The translations under genes were made by a program, and so were the position numbers. Positions 1 to 12,392 of a DNA stretch of 64,000 nucleotides are shown here, piece after piece. Source of the stretch: Ornithodoros turicata. Lineage: Eukaryota; Arthropoda; Arachnida; Ixodida; Argasidae. Within the stretch, counting starts at the first letter, position 1. Every line of letters starts with the position of its first letter. Under the pieces are notes generated by a model. The model made no database searches. It was not told the origin of the DNA and was given only the letters and a program-made list of their open reading frames with translations. The DNA lies in NCBI RefSeq assembly GCF_037126465.1, contig NW_026999318.1, positions 3,382,447-3,446,446 of the forward strand, read 5' to 3'.

Positions 1-225
1 CCGACCATTATTTCGGATGGCCTTGTTATATTGGTTGTACCGGTACCGGCGGGAACTGGAACGTGCTTGAAAAATCAAATGAATGAGAAAGAGCGACACT
101 GGATGAGGCGCTTGAGCAAGAAAATTAATGTATTGCGGGGGGACCTCTGGATCCGTTTAGAGTGTGCACTTGTGGATTCATTGTAATGGCTATAATGCTA
201 AATCTTCTGATGACGCTAAGCTCAA

Positions 226-2288
226 AAGGTACACTATTTCTCATGAATTTATGTTACTTCATATTGACTGTTTCGGACCATAAAGTATGACCTGCCCTTT
301 CCTTTCAATAAATATATATCCCCCCCCCCATAAAGTATGAGAATTCGAAAACCAATAATTTATCCAGAACCCCCCGCATCATTAATACCCTCCAAATGTT
401 TGGCGACACAGTCCGAACGTTTTACCTGTCCACTCCCTACAATGTGAGGACCTTGGTGTCACACCAATTTTTTTGCAACACCTCCACATGCTTGAGTTTC
501 TGGATAAACCACTGTCAGGGACAATAAGCACATGGCAAAAGCAGCACGAGCAAAATATATGCTAGGCAGAGATGAAGGCTTGGGCGGGAGGGGGGTTAAA
601 AGCAGGATCGCCTCGCCGTTGTTAGCCACACAAAAGTGAGCGTCGTCACGACTATAGCAAAAAGAAAAAAAAGAAGAGAAAGAAAGATGCCTAAGAGTGG
701 ATGCGTCCCCATGTCTTACTCCCTGCCCATTCATTTCCTAAGTTCCTCAACTTCCTCGTCCCCATGTGCAGTTGGTGTCACTTGTTGAGAAATGGACACC
801 TATTTGTGCGCTCCAGGTCAGCTTCAACCTTCATCGGGAACACCAAAAACGTCGAGTTTGAGTTTGATTACAGAAAAAAAAAGGAAAACCAAAAACGTGT
901 TCATTTCACGTGTGCTTGCTTCGAACCACAAAGCACTGGGACCGTAGACGTGTGCTTCAGTTGTGAAGTCAGGTAGAATCAGGTTTGACACAGGCTGCAC
1001 ATCCGGAGCCGTGTTTACATGAACTCGACAAAAGCAGGTAGAGTTGGTTTATCGCAGCAAATCCTCTCCCATCAGTCCGTGTCAACCAATCGTCTAGGGA
1101 GGATGGATGCGAGGAGGTGCAATAAGTCAACTCGACCTGTTTCTGCCGGGTTGATGAAATCGCGGCTTGGGTCGTACGACCTACATGTACAACATCTGTC
1201 AAACCTGATTTAACAGATATTTACACCTGATGTGTACATACATACACATCTCGAATAACAACTTTATTTTACGATGTTAATTGGGGAATTTCTTCGCCAG
1301 GGGGCGATACTCTACTCCGCACATGTAGAAAGTTCGTTCTGCATAGACAATTAAGTTTCTAACAGAGTACTGGTCCTCTACGAGCAGTGACACATAACGT
1401 ATGCACGCAGCGAAGGCGATGTACCAAATATCCCCCAGATGGGTAATGATGCTGGGTTTACGTACCGCACCAGACACACAAGTGGTGACTTCGCAGCGGC
1501 ATTCGAAAGTAGTGACCAACTCAAGTGTCGTGGAGTGACCGGGAGCAATAGTGCTGCTTACGTCTCTCTCCCTCCCTCTCTCTTTCTTTTTTGTCGTTTT
1601 GGAGATCCTCCTAAGGCAAACCGAGACGGCACTGTGACCTACATTCGGCACCAACTAAAAAAGGCGCAGATAAACGGATATGCCTAAAAGATACACCTCA
1701 GTATTTTTGTCATGTATTACTGTCCACAGATGAACATTCCACGTTGTCGCCTTGTCTGTTTATCGTGTGAAGTATCGTTCGAAGTTCGCACACGTGAAGT
1801 GCATACGTTTTTGTTGTTCCTGGTGAAGGTTCAAGCCAGTACCGGCATGTACTGTTCGCAAGTAGGAAATTTGCGCTCCTCTCCATATTCTTACTGCCCG
1901 AAAGTTGCCTTTTTTTGCGCCCCTCTACGCGGGCTTAGGGCGAGGGGGAGGCAGCTGCCCCCTTGTACCGGTATAGACCCCGGCCCTGCTTGAAGCTGAG
2001 CTGACCTGGAATATAGAAACAAGTGAAGATGTCTATGTTCCAACACGGTACACCTAGCGCACGTGTCGACAAGATAAAGATAAGTTTAACAAGGAAGCTG
2101 AGGAATCCAGGAAGGGAAGTGCCCTGGTCTATGACGAGGGGACGCATACCCTACTAAGCCTTCATCTCTACGTTGCACGTATTTTACTCGTGCTGCTTGT
2201 GTCGCGGGCTTGCTCTTCCGACTTCTCATACTTTACGGTCCGAGAGAGTCATTCCGAGGAAAAAAATCATGAGAAATAGGACACCTAT
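226..2288. mobile_element. Possible 2.06 kb TIR-bounded DNA element
   Basis: Two imperfect inverted repeats of about 65 bp face each other. The left arm (226-290) holds CTATTTCTCATGAATTT and, further in, TCGGACCATAAAGTATGA. The right arm (2226-2288) read on the minus strand holds CTATTTCTCATGATTTTTTT and TCGGACCGTAAAGTATGA in the same order. Similarity is roughly 70 percent. No target duplication is clear and no transposase is recognisable inside. The interior holds a LINE tail on the minus strand (1253-1320) and otherwise anonymous DNA. It may be an old non-autonomous transposon, or two unrelated copies of one repeat in opposite orientation. Confidence 0.35.
1253..1320 (-). mobile_element. 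3' tail of an I-type LINE (fragment 1)
   Basis: On the minus strand this stretch reads GTAGAGTATCGCCCCCTGGCG, shortly followed by an AATAAAGTTGTT tail. The same end is found at the 3' end of the LINE at 12.3-14.6 kb and at 63.3 kb. It is therefore a short, heavily 5'-truncated retrotransposed copy. The coding match stops at about 1320. Confidence 0.6.
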
Positions 2289-5200
2289 TGAGATTTGCCA
2301 GGAGCCTCATTTTAGTCATCACAACGAATGCTCAAGGGCACACTTTAAATGAGCCCAGGGGTCACCTCATGGTAACATTTATTTTCATTCTGAAATGTGT
2401 CATCCAGTCTGGCTCTTTCTCATTCATTTTATTTTTCAAGCATGTTCCACTTTTCGCCTGCACCAGTACGGCAAATTAACATTACCCATACGAAATACTG
2501 ACAGAACGAATCATGCGGTAGACACATGCTGGAAAAGGACCTTTCCTGAATTGAAGTGCGTTCAGTCGTCGGACCGCGTCGCTTCCATATTTTTATCTTC
2601 CTACAACAGGAGAAGACCCTGCTCCATCATTCCGCGATAGATTAGCAGGCTATGATAAGCACGGACGCGCGATGGAAGGATGGCTCTAACTGCGCGCTCA
2701 TTTTCTTGTTATTTTGGTTTCGGCATTGATTGTCCTCTCCCATTTTGGAGCCAATCAAATCTTGCTTACCTCCTGAAGAGTGACGTTGGGCTTTCAGCGA
2801 CACAGAGGAATCCGGCTTTTGGTTACCTTCTCTACCCCTCACGCACAAACAAAGTGGCAAATGCATGAAAGAAACAAAAATAAACCTATACCAGAAAATA
2901 CGCAGATAAAACGAGACCCAGTAAGAGTGGGCCACTGCAGACACCCCATGCTCGTGAACTTCTCCAAGCAATTCATACGCCAGTATCGGATAGGAACAAT
3001 ACACGCGCAAGTGTAGCCAATGTTGTTTAAAAGATACTAAGCCTCTTTATGGAACATCTGCTATGATCGCCATAGCACATCACAGTGCTCATTTAAGGCA
3101 CGTCAAAAACGCAAAACCCACTTGAGTTCCGAGTTTAAAACGGGTAACATCGAAAGAATATCAAATTTTCATATTTAAATTATGTGGATGAACACTTACA
3201 GATGTGACATTCAAGTCTATACACATATGACGTTTTAATAACCCGATACCTGCGGAACGCTTCTGTAACGGCGGCCTGCACCCCTTCCAACTTTCACAAA
3301 CTGGTTTCGACAGTCACATGCTTTGGTAATAATTCTCGCAGACGTCGCAGTCATTAATCATTCCGCAATTCGGGTGGTGAACTGACGTGCCTCGTGTTTA
3401 CACGACGTTCGGCAGCGCAGGATAAAGAGCTGCCCATTTCTGGCCGTTTTTTCCCGTACGAATCGTTGTCTTTGGCATCCGCCTGTGATATCGGGATGTA
3501 AAACGCGAAGGAATGAAATAAGAAACAATGTTTCGAATAATATCATAATTACCTTCCCACAAGACCAGCAGCTGGAAGCAGGATGCAACTGGCTCCTGTG
3601 CCGCTAGGGCAGCAACTGCACTTTTGCGCGGTAGAGATAAGACGAGAGGAAGTGACACTCTCTTTCTCTATATCCGTTCACATATTGCTTATCTGTGTAC
3701 TATCCAAAGGCCGGTTTCCATAGAAACGTTATCAGGGACGGACGCCGAACAGTGAGACAGCGGACAAGAGCTACAGACGCTCTCCATGTGTATTTCAAGG
3801 CTAAAAATTGGCGGCCACATGTGGTCTCTAACTGGAGGTGAACTCGTGTAATATTAAAAGTGCCATTAACAATGATAATAATAATTGTGGGTTCTACGTT
3901 GCAAGATAACCGTGATCATGAGTGACGCTTAGCGGTCCCTAAGTTTGTAAATTTTTCGCTTTTGTTGTTTTCTTTTTTCTTATTCTTCTCCTTGCCTTTC
4001 TACGCGTTAAATCCCCGAATCGTTGCATTGGGTTTCAATAAAAACGTTCGTCAGGCTCAAAATAAGAGGAAACAGAATCTCGTTTTGATTTGTTTTTATA
4101 TCATTTCACCTACTTGGAAATTGGGGAGATAGGCGCAAAATGCATAAGCCCGACAAGGCGCCTCCACCGTTACAAAGTACAGCTCCGGTCAATCTTAATA
4201 ATAACACTGGAAAGAATTTGGTCTGATTTCCCGGCGCGATAACAGCCACCCTTGGGGCACTGGGCGAATGTTAAGGCTACGGTCCCACTTTCCTCCTCCG
4301 AGAACCGCAACTTTCAGCGACTAAAGAGGGCGCTTCGCATTTCTCAAAATGGCGGCGGAGAGGTGATCGCGGAGTTGTTGTGTTTTATCCGTATGTGTAG
4401 TTATTTCGCTGGGTCGCGTTCAGTCGTGAGGTCATGGCTTGACATAAAACCTGAAAAGAAGAGGCAGAGAGCATCCTTCAAGTGCTATTTCCGCTCGCAT
4501 ATGTGATAACGATTCGACCCGATCAGGATACGTTCTGCGAAGACAGGCGTAGGTGTGCTGTGTTAACCAAGCTCCGGCTGTTCAACTCGACAACAGGCAA
4601 CTTGAAGATATTCAACATGATTTCATCAAAGCATCTCCGTGCTGCGCTCTATATAGCTTTGAGCAAGAAAATATGATTTAATCCAACCATGCGTCAACAC
4701 AAACGGTATACTGACAGTGCAAATAGTGAAGCCTTAATCAATAACACATTATCTGACTTCGTGTCTAGTGTTGTAAAACGTTTTCTCTCAAGTAGCATTT
4801 TACGACGTTGGTCATTTTAAAATGTATAAATGCTCACTACAAGAGGCAACAACCTCAGCCTGTTATGTTTATGTTGCCATTCCCCCAGAACCCAATGCAA
4901 TCTACAATGCCAAAGGAACAACAACAATAACAAATAAATCACTATGACGTGGGGGTGATTCACCACTGGAGAGCAGTACACTACCCCATTACACGCCAAA
5001 GGAATGTTCTTTCTCGATGTCAAGTCACAATACCTGTTTCTTTATTCAAAGGTTGAAGCGCGGCTCATAGTTGTTAAAAGGTATGACCAATACATTACTG
5101 AAATGACCAGAAGGTTATGCTATGTGTACTTCTCTCACATTCTCCCTCACGTGTCATAATTTCATGTGTCACAGGTACTGTGTGAATACAATACCAAAAC

Positions 5201-6267
5201 ACATTTTTTAGCTCTTATACAAACATTGTTTGAGGTGTGAGAATTACCAGTGCAATATTTTAGATTATTTATTGAGTTCACCAGTGTACCAGGGCTTCAT
5301 ATAGTTATTATGGGAAGTGCAGTATTTTGTTGTAGCCTGCTTTGCAAATAAATTTGGAGTATTTTAGCAGCTCTTTATATTGGGCAAAAAGACAAACTCT
5401 GGCTTCTTGTGACTGATGAAGAAAGCATACAAACTGTTTCGCAGTGTTTATTTGTATTTTTGTTTGTTTTTATTAAAGCACTATCTACACATATGCACAT
5501 CTTACGAACGCCAGCAGGAATGCTAAATGGCACACAGACGATAGATGATCTTTGCAGAAGTACAAAGAGCAAGAGAATGGATTTATTGGCAAATATGCTA
5601 TAGTTTTTGCAGTACGTGAGTACGGGGAATGTCTTCATTTTAGCTCCTGACCAGCGCAAAAAAGCTTCCGCTGCAAGATTGACCGTCTACTCAAACTTTT
5701 AATAACTTAGCTGTAAATAAACAACCCATTCTCTTACGATTTGTACCTTGTGCTGATCGATTCACGTGCGAACGAGTGTAAACTGACTCTCCTAACAACA
5801 GCGCGGTTGACGCATTGTGGAACACAACACACATTTTCCTGCTTTTAACCGGCAGTTATTATAATTTTTTTTTCGTTGTCCGGCTTCTTTTTTTCCTGTT
5901 TTCTCGTTAGGCTAGCGCGATTTTGCTTTCAACAACAACTATCTGGCTGGCGTAGAGCCGTGGAGAGTTACGATCGCCTCGAATGCAAGCTTGAGGCGAG
6001 AGTCACCGCTGAGCTAATACCAACATCGCCCGCGTGGCGGCGACACCGTAGCTGAAAGTTGCGGAAAGCTGACACTACGGGGACCCACCACCCTATATCC
6101 AGTTGATGCCTGGCAGCAGGGGGTTCTCTCCGTAAACAGGTTCTCTACAAAGCCCGTATAAATAGCCCTCTCCTCTATAAATCTCCCAAAATAGCCCTTA
6201 GGAGTTGGGTTATCCCGCAAGCCTATTATCCCTTCACAGAGGCCAAAATCAATGGTTGATGGGTGAG
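2289..6267. other. No recognisable gene
   Basis: I find no coding region, RNA gene or clear mobile-element signature here. ORFs are short, overlap on both strands and resemble nothing known. Composition is ordinary, with A-rich and T-rich patches such as the poly-T run near 3970 and poly-A patches near 2880. Confidence 0.5.
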
Positions 6268-6545
6268 AGGAACGTTTACCGGAAGGTCGTATCTAGTCTT
6301 ACCTCCCACGAAGCAAGCAAGCAAGAAGCTTTCCGATGATCGGAGTACTTTACACAGAGTCAGTATCACAGCACGTGCCACATATGATCTTATCGAGATC
6401 TAAAAAAGCAAAGTTGATCCCGACCTCTATTTCTTTTATTTTTCTTCTTGCCATAAAAATGAGTTGTCCGACACATGAAACAAGGGACATACTCAATTTC
6501 GATACTCTATTCAATGAGAAAATGCCACAATAAGTGTGAAATTAT
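6268..6545 (+). repeat. Dispersed repeat, copy 1 (partner at 9984-10225)
   Basis: This stretch and 9984-10225 share the same order of short blocks. A block containing ACGGAAGG or CCGGAAGG comes first, then an ACTTCACAC or ACTTTACAC block, then a T-rich stretch ending TTTTTCTTCTTGCCATAAAA, then TTGTCCGACA. They are in the same orientation 3.7 kb apart and clearly diverged. The family is unknown; a decayed SINE or MITE is possible. Confidence 0.5.
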
Positions 6546-7597
6546 ACATACATACATCTGCTTTATCACTCTGAAAAATGTGTAGCACGTCGTACGTCGA
6601 AAGCGATTACCCGTCATTTTGGTGTTTTCTCTCACTGTTGTTTCGGGTACCTGTTGTTTTGTTTGTTACGTTGCTGCCTTCATCATCTGAAGTATTGAGA
6701 AGATAGCGAGTCTTCCTTGTTTCGAAGCTTGATACATTTTGAAGGCGGACGACAGTTTGCACGCCTGTTTCTGTGTCACCTTTTGTAGCTATAACCTTCT
6801 AAGCGAGGAATCTACTGTGTAGTCGTAGAAAAGTGTGGTCTACCCTACGTGCGCTTTCTACTTGAGACAAACAATTACAGGACAGTTATATTAGTCTAAC
6901 CCGAAGTTCAGCGTCAGTATATGCATGTGGTGAAATGAAGCCGCGTGAAAGTGAAAAACAAGAGAATTACATTTTGACTCTTCGTGTTTCCCTATTATAT
7001 CACCTGCAAACAAATGTCGTTGATCACCCATTTTCCGTGACGCGCTTTCCTTCTTTTATGCTTTTGACATTGTTACTGAAACACTCTGTGTGAGTGGTGC
7101 ACAACGCGTAGAACAATTCTTTCATCGAACTGCGCTTCACCGGCCATGTTGCGGGAGAAGCCGACGCGTTGAGCATCGTACTACGTATTCCCACCGCAGC
7201 AGACTGCAGACTAAATCAACCTATGAGCTGTTGGGAATTTATCTTTCCTTATCTCCTCCTTGAAATGTGTAAATGATGCAAAAGAGTACACATTTGAAAC
7301 TTTCTTTTCAAGTGTTTATTTGTCGTGTACCTGTCAATGAGAAAATGTAGGCAACAGTGTTTGAAAATCAAACTGTGTCAGCTTAGGCTCTGCACGTGCG
7401 CAGTCACACTCCGAGAAGAAAACTTTTTTTGTAATACACAACAAAATCAGCCCACCGTGTCCCTGAAATTGCCATTTGTCCGAGAACTTGGTTGCTGTTC
7501 ACGTGATTTCTGTTTAATGAATCAAACGTGGACCTGTTGGTACAACATTATAAAATCGTTAAAAGGCCCAGTGCTGGGAATTCAGGACAGTTATTGA
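6546..7597. other. No recognisable gene
   Basis: Anonymous AT-rich sequence between a dispersed repeat and a hAT-like MITE. A 90-codon ORF at 7325-7597 on the plus strand runs into the MITE boundary and shows no known motif. Confidence 0.5.
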
Positions 7598-8182
7598 CAG
7601 TGATGGGAAGTAGTTAACTACATGTAGTTCAACAACTAGTTGAACTACTGCATAGTAGTTAAAAAGTTGTTAAAGAAGCCATCTCTTAGAATGTAATTAT
7701 AACTAGCAGTTGAACTACATTTTTCTAAGTGAGCCGCATTTGCAGGAAGGGTTGCGCTAGCTGTTTCTCAGCGCGCTCTACAAATTTCTAATTTACACCT
7801 CGGGTCGTCACTAAAAAAGCTTGAAAACGTAATCATACGTAAAAGAAAAGACGTAATCATATGATCTAATAAAAATGCCTGAATAATAACCAAAAGAAAA
7901 AAAAACGACTAAAACACGGGGCTTCGAATATTCCAGCAGTTCTGCTTCATGTAGAGCGCATCATCCTGTTTAAACGGTCGGTGTACACTCAGTATATAGC
8001 AACGCGCACAAAACGCCGAGATAGTTAAAAATTTAGTTAAACGCGTCGGCAGTATATAGTTACAAGGTAGTTTTAACTATTAGTGCTATGATGTAGTTAC
8101 ACTATACTAGTTAAACTACAACTTCAAGAGGTAGTTAGTAGTTGTTGTTAAACTACAAAAAAGTAGTCAATGCCCATCTCTG
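7598..8182. mobile_element. hAT-like MITE (585 bp)
   Basis: The left end reads CAGTGATGGGAAGTAGTTAA and the right end reads TGCCCATCTCTG. Together they form the imperfect TIR CAG(A/T)GATGGG that is typical of hAT elements. Both subterminal zones are rich in AACTAC/GTAGTT repeats in both orientations, the usual hAT transposase-binding pattern. Flanking 8-mers GTTATTGA (7590-7597) and GTTGTAGT (8183-8190) agree at 5 of 8 positions, compatible with an old 8 bp target duplication. No transposase ORF is present, so it is non-autonomous. Confidence 0.65.
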
Positions 8183-8809
8183 GTTGTAGTTGAGCCATCG
8201 CGAACAGTTGTATCTGATCCTAACAGGACCCGTAGGGGTCATGAGCCTGTTTACTTTCGTAGCACGATGCCTTGCTGAAGTTCACACCTTGCCTGCAAAT
8301 AATGTTTGTTTGTTTGTAAGGCAAAAAAACAAACAAACGAATTAACACACTGTTCTTAGTGTAAAGCACCCCAAATATGCTCCTGTGAAAATCTGATCCA
8401 GATGAATAACCCGAACGCAAATCTGAATTCTCCGAAATGTGAGCAAGAATGCTGCGAGCCAAATACCGTCTTCGCTCCCCTTGTGTAATTTCCTTGAAGA
8501 TACGACTACGAACTGCTCTATGTAGAAGTTGTAACTTCTCAAATTTCGCTGTGACAAGCTAAACCACGCCATCCTTCTTCCGTAAGTTTTGGCAACTTGG
8601 ATAGATTGATCACCCATCCAGCCACGAGGACCATTTCCAAAGACATGACGAAAAAGAAAAGAAGAAACAGGCACGTATATCATGCGGCGAGCATAAATCG
8701 CATACGCCGTTCTCGCGTGCGTGTGTCTGATGCGCTCCGTCTCCCGCAACATCGCGGCCGCATCTGCTCACGGCCGCTAGATGGCAGTATTTCAGGAAAC
8801 AGTTCTATA

Positions 8810-8876
8810 GACCGGCCACTGTGGCGTCGCTCATGATCTTAGTTCTCTCGCGACGTAAACCCCCAATTATAATGAT
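8810..8876 (+). mobile_element. 3' fragment of the tRNA-derived SINE
   Basis: The segment GTGGCGTCGCTCATGATCT followed by TCTCGCGACGTAAAC and an AATTAT-type tail matches the 3' third of the intact SINE at 58717-58991. The tRNA-like head is absent, so this is a truncated copy on the plus strand. Confidence 0.7.
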
Positions 8877-9983
8877 AACAATTGAAGAGTAGGCTACATA
8901 TTCATTATTTATGTCCTGGCGACTGGTCAACCTGTGAAAGAGAGGCTTTTCGTCCACGTTATGCCGCCTATTTTCCACATTATCACGTAAATTTTATGGG
9001 CGGCATCAGACACTTTGAGCACCAATGTAGTTGTTTTTGACAAAAACGACAAAGAAAAAAAAAACGCGAGAAAGATGGAGGGAGGAAGGGACATTACCTT
9101 CTACCAAAAATGTATCGCAGTCAACCCCATAGCATCTCGGGGTTGACCCCGAACTCTATACTTTACGAACTAAAATTGCCACCCCCTCCAATTGTCTTGA
9201 TGGGAAAGTTATGCGTCAACTTGTACAATTTCAGGAAGGTGAATTGCATTGTTGCATTTTTTGTGATACGGTATGCCATGTCAGTTCCTCCAATGTCGCT
9301 AAGGTGTGTGTTGGGAGCGCGCAATCATATTTTTGCGAGATTCACAACGGTGGTGGCATTCGCTCCACGTTTTTTTCATTTCTTTTTACAAATTATCGGA
9401 ACTCTCTCCCAGGTTTCGGCATTTTTGAGTTTACGATAATCCTTTCCTTCGACCTTGTGATAGTTCGGCTCCATGATATTTCGGCGCGTAACAACCACAG
9501 TTCTGAAAACAGCCACACGGCCTCTTCCTGATTCCGTTATGTTGCATAACCTTGCTGCTTTATCACCAGAACCATCTCGAATCCGGGGTTCTGGTTTCTC
9601 TTCTTGTTGTTTATTGTTATTCTTAGCTTTAGTCTAACACCGTTTAGCGAGGAATGAATGAATTTTCTAATAGATCATCAATGCAATATGGCGCAAAACG
9701 TTATGCGGACTTTGCTAATGTTGGAGTGCCATTCAAGAAATCAATGAACGAAATTTCATTCCAAGCTCTCCTACGGATAAATGGCATTAGTCACACAGGT
9801 TCCGTAGCACGGTTTTCCTAAAACAGTTGACATGGTTCCAGAAATACCAAGTTTTTATTTTTAGTTTACTAAGTTGCTAACTAGCTACCATGTTTTTGTG
9901 GCTTCATAAAAACTATTAGCTGGGAAGCTACATATGTAAGGACGCGTACATGTTCACTCGCAGGAGTCAAGGACGTTGGCACA
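8877..9983. other. No recognisable gene
   Basis: Two overlapping plus-strand ORFs of just over 100 codons (9110-9439 and 9211-9531) lie here in different frames. Neither shows a motif, signal peptide or homologous neighbour. I regard both as chance ORFs in anonymous sequence. Confidence 0.45.
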
Positions 9984-10225
9984 TGGAACGAACGCTTTAC
10001 GGAAGGTTTTCGAGATCGTGCAATGCGAAAGACCAGAATACTTCACACTGACGCAATCTCACAGAATAGGCCTCATCTAATTTTATCAATTCCCCCCACG
10101 CCCCTCAAAAAAGGTATATTTTATCACGATTTGCTATCTCTTGTTCTCTCTCTTTCCTTTGTTTTTCTTCTTGCCATAAAAAAGCATTTGTCCGACAAAC
10201 TCCCCTTGCCTACATAACAAATTTT
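9984..10225 (+). repeat. Dispersed repeat, copy 2 (partner at 6268-6545)
   Basis: Same block order as 6268-6545, including the shared TTTTTCTTCTTGCCATAAAA followed by TTGTCCGACA. Divergence is high with several indels, so the duplication is old. Confidence 0.5.
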
Positions 10226-11217
10226 TATCACATGGTGCAGACGGTACCTCTGTTCAGTCATACGCGGTACATGACGGCGCACACCTGCGTAATTCGGGGA
10301 CGGGTTTTTCTTTTATGTGTTTGCGTGTGTGACTGGACACGTTCCCTTGTCGACAGACAGTGCTGTGCGTAGCGGCGCTACTCGCAGCGCAGCTGTTTTC
10401 GCTACTTTTTCAGTAGCGGAGGAGCGGTCGCGCGAAATTTCTAACCAATAGCGGAAAAATAATTCCCGCTAAAAATTTTGGTAACGTGTCCGATGCTGCT
10501 ACCGCTACTTTCCCGCTACTTTAGTGGGCAAGACAAAAGAAGTAACTCGTATTCCACGCCATTTCACTTCGACATGGCGGTATCCGTGTCTGAAGTCTCA
10601 CAATCCAGCATGATCAAAGTGATATTTTCTAATTTCTGTACGCTCTTATTCTGCCTAGAATAAAGGTTTCAGAGCTGGTATCGACGTTACTCGTGCTTAT
10701 TGTTCCTGCATAAAACAATATTTTATTGCCTATGCGTTGTGTGGGCTGTACTCATCATGGTTACATGTTCGTCATAAAAAGAATATCTCACGAGGCAGCT
10801 TGGCAGTAGCGCAAGTTGGTGCAGACAAGTTGGTGCATAACCCGGTTCCTTCCGTTCGATTAGAAAACAATGAAGAAAAAAATAGAAAAGATAAAGGAAC
10901 AAGACGACGAAGCGTGTGTTTTGGAGACGGAAGAGAATACACGATTTCAAAAATTGCATGGGTGGCCCACCAGAGAGCGCCGTGTTGCGAAAGTCCCGCT
11001 GCATCTTGGGATTTAGTTTTCATGAGTCAGAGAGAAGAGAAAGAGCGCAAACAGTTTCGGTTTTCTTTCTCCTTCACCTCCCGCAACCTCGAGCAACGGG
11101 CAGCGAGCACGAATGTAAACCATTTCCCATGACGCATTGCGCGATGCACGTGACTTGGGCGACGGAGGGCCCCCGTGCGGAGCACAAGGGCAATATCTGA
11201 AATCGCCCATTAGCTCG
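10226..11217. other. No recognisable gene
   Basis: Includes a CpG-richer patch near 10360-10520 with repeated CGCTACTTT-type words. ORFs overlap on both strands at 10.7-11.2 kb. None shows recognisable domains. Confidence 0.45.
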
Positions 11218-11469
11218 TACACTCTTAAGAATGAACTTCACCGCATAGCACGCTCCTAGCCAACCATTATCTCGAATGATATTGTTATCTGCCCGGATTT
11301 GTTGAAAACGGGAGGCGTACGCCTTTTTGTGACACTTATGCTGTTCACAATTGTCACAAAAAAGGCGTACGTCTCCCGTTTTCAACAAATCAGGGCAGAT
11401 AACGATATCATTCGAGATAATGGTTGGCTAGAAGCGTGCTATGTGGTGAAGTTCATTTTTAAGAGTGTA
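11218..11469. mobile_element. 252 bp fold-back MITE
   Basis: Starts TACACTCTTAAGAATGAAC and ends with the complement, TTCATTTTTAAGAGTGTA. Almost the whole element is an inverted repeat. The arms also hold AACCATTATCTCGAATGATAT and GGCGTACGCC-type blocks with a short centre near 11335-11355. The boundary TA on both sides fits TA-targeting (Tc1/mariner-type) insertion. ORFs on both strands are simply mirror images of the palindrome. Confidence 0.75.
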
Positions 11470-12282
11470 GCCTTTTCTGTGTTCACATTCATTGCCTAGC
11501 AGTGACAATTATTTTGTAGGAGCCTGCTTGCTGCCCCTAACAGCTTTATCTAACACTCAGGATGCCAGTGACACTTGCAGTAACTGAAGATGATTCAGAA
11601 TGCGCAGCCAGGTGCGCAATTGTTATGATTCAAACCTATTGCGATAATTAGGTTCATTACGATAATTATGTTGATGATACCGATTACACTTTTATATTCG
11701 CTTGAGACCAGGGCTGCTTGCGTACCGAACGTAGTGCTGCACAAAATGCTACAGTCGTTCAGTGTACCGCTAGATTTGGTCCACAGGTACACACCACGCA
11801 CGTATTGCTCACTAGGCGCAACAATAGGGTTCTACGATTTTTAGTTCCGTCCACAACAACGATTTGGAGCCAAAGCCAATACGTTAGGCCGAGCACACGT
11901 TGCGAGAATGCGAGAAAGACAAACAAGGAAGCACACAAGAGACACGTTTCGAATAATTGCCTTATGCGTTCCCTCACGATTTTCTTTTACAATTAGACAT
12001 GTGGTACAATAACCGAAGAAATGTGAACTTTCCCGTTATATGCCTCAGTCATCTGTCCTCTGGCCGTGTGCCATGCTAACCCGATTGCAGCAGGACAGTG
12101 GTCGGAAATCTCGTGCAAGTTGGTCTATTTCCTGCTCGCGCATAACGTATTCCAAGTGTTAGAAGACTTTTGTGGGAGAAGCTAATCTATTTTGCTAATA
12201 AGCACGATAACTTTTCATCAGACCGCAGGACATTGCAGAAGGTAAAAAAAGAAGACAAGAACATAGGGTGAGACAACAAAAA
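11470..12282. other. No recognisable gene
   Basis: Anonymous sequence between a fold-back MITE and the LINE tail. Short ORFs at 11.6-12.0 kb overlap on opposite strands and show no motif. Confidence 0.45.
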
Positions 12283-12392
12283 CAACAGCTTTATTTCAGG
12301 ATTTCATGATGATGGGTGGGGAGTTTCATCGCCGGGGGCGATACTCTACCCCATTGCTGGAGGTGAAGCAGGGAATTAAGGAATGGGTCCCG

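Noticed and set aside
5413..5440. CTGATGA as a hammerhead core
   Set aside because: No stem II and no GAAA-cut-site box follow at a suitable distance.
8342..8752. 136-codon minus-strand ORF
   Set aside because: It has no recognisable motif, overlaps another ORF on the plus strand and has no conserved neighbour; I consider it chance.
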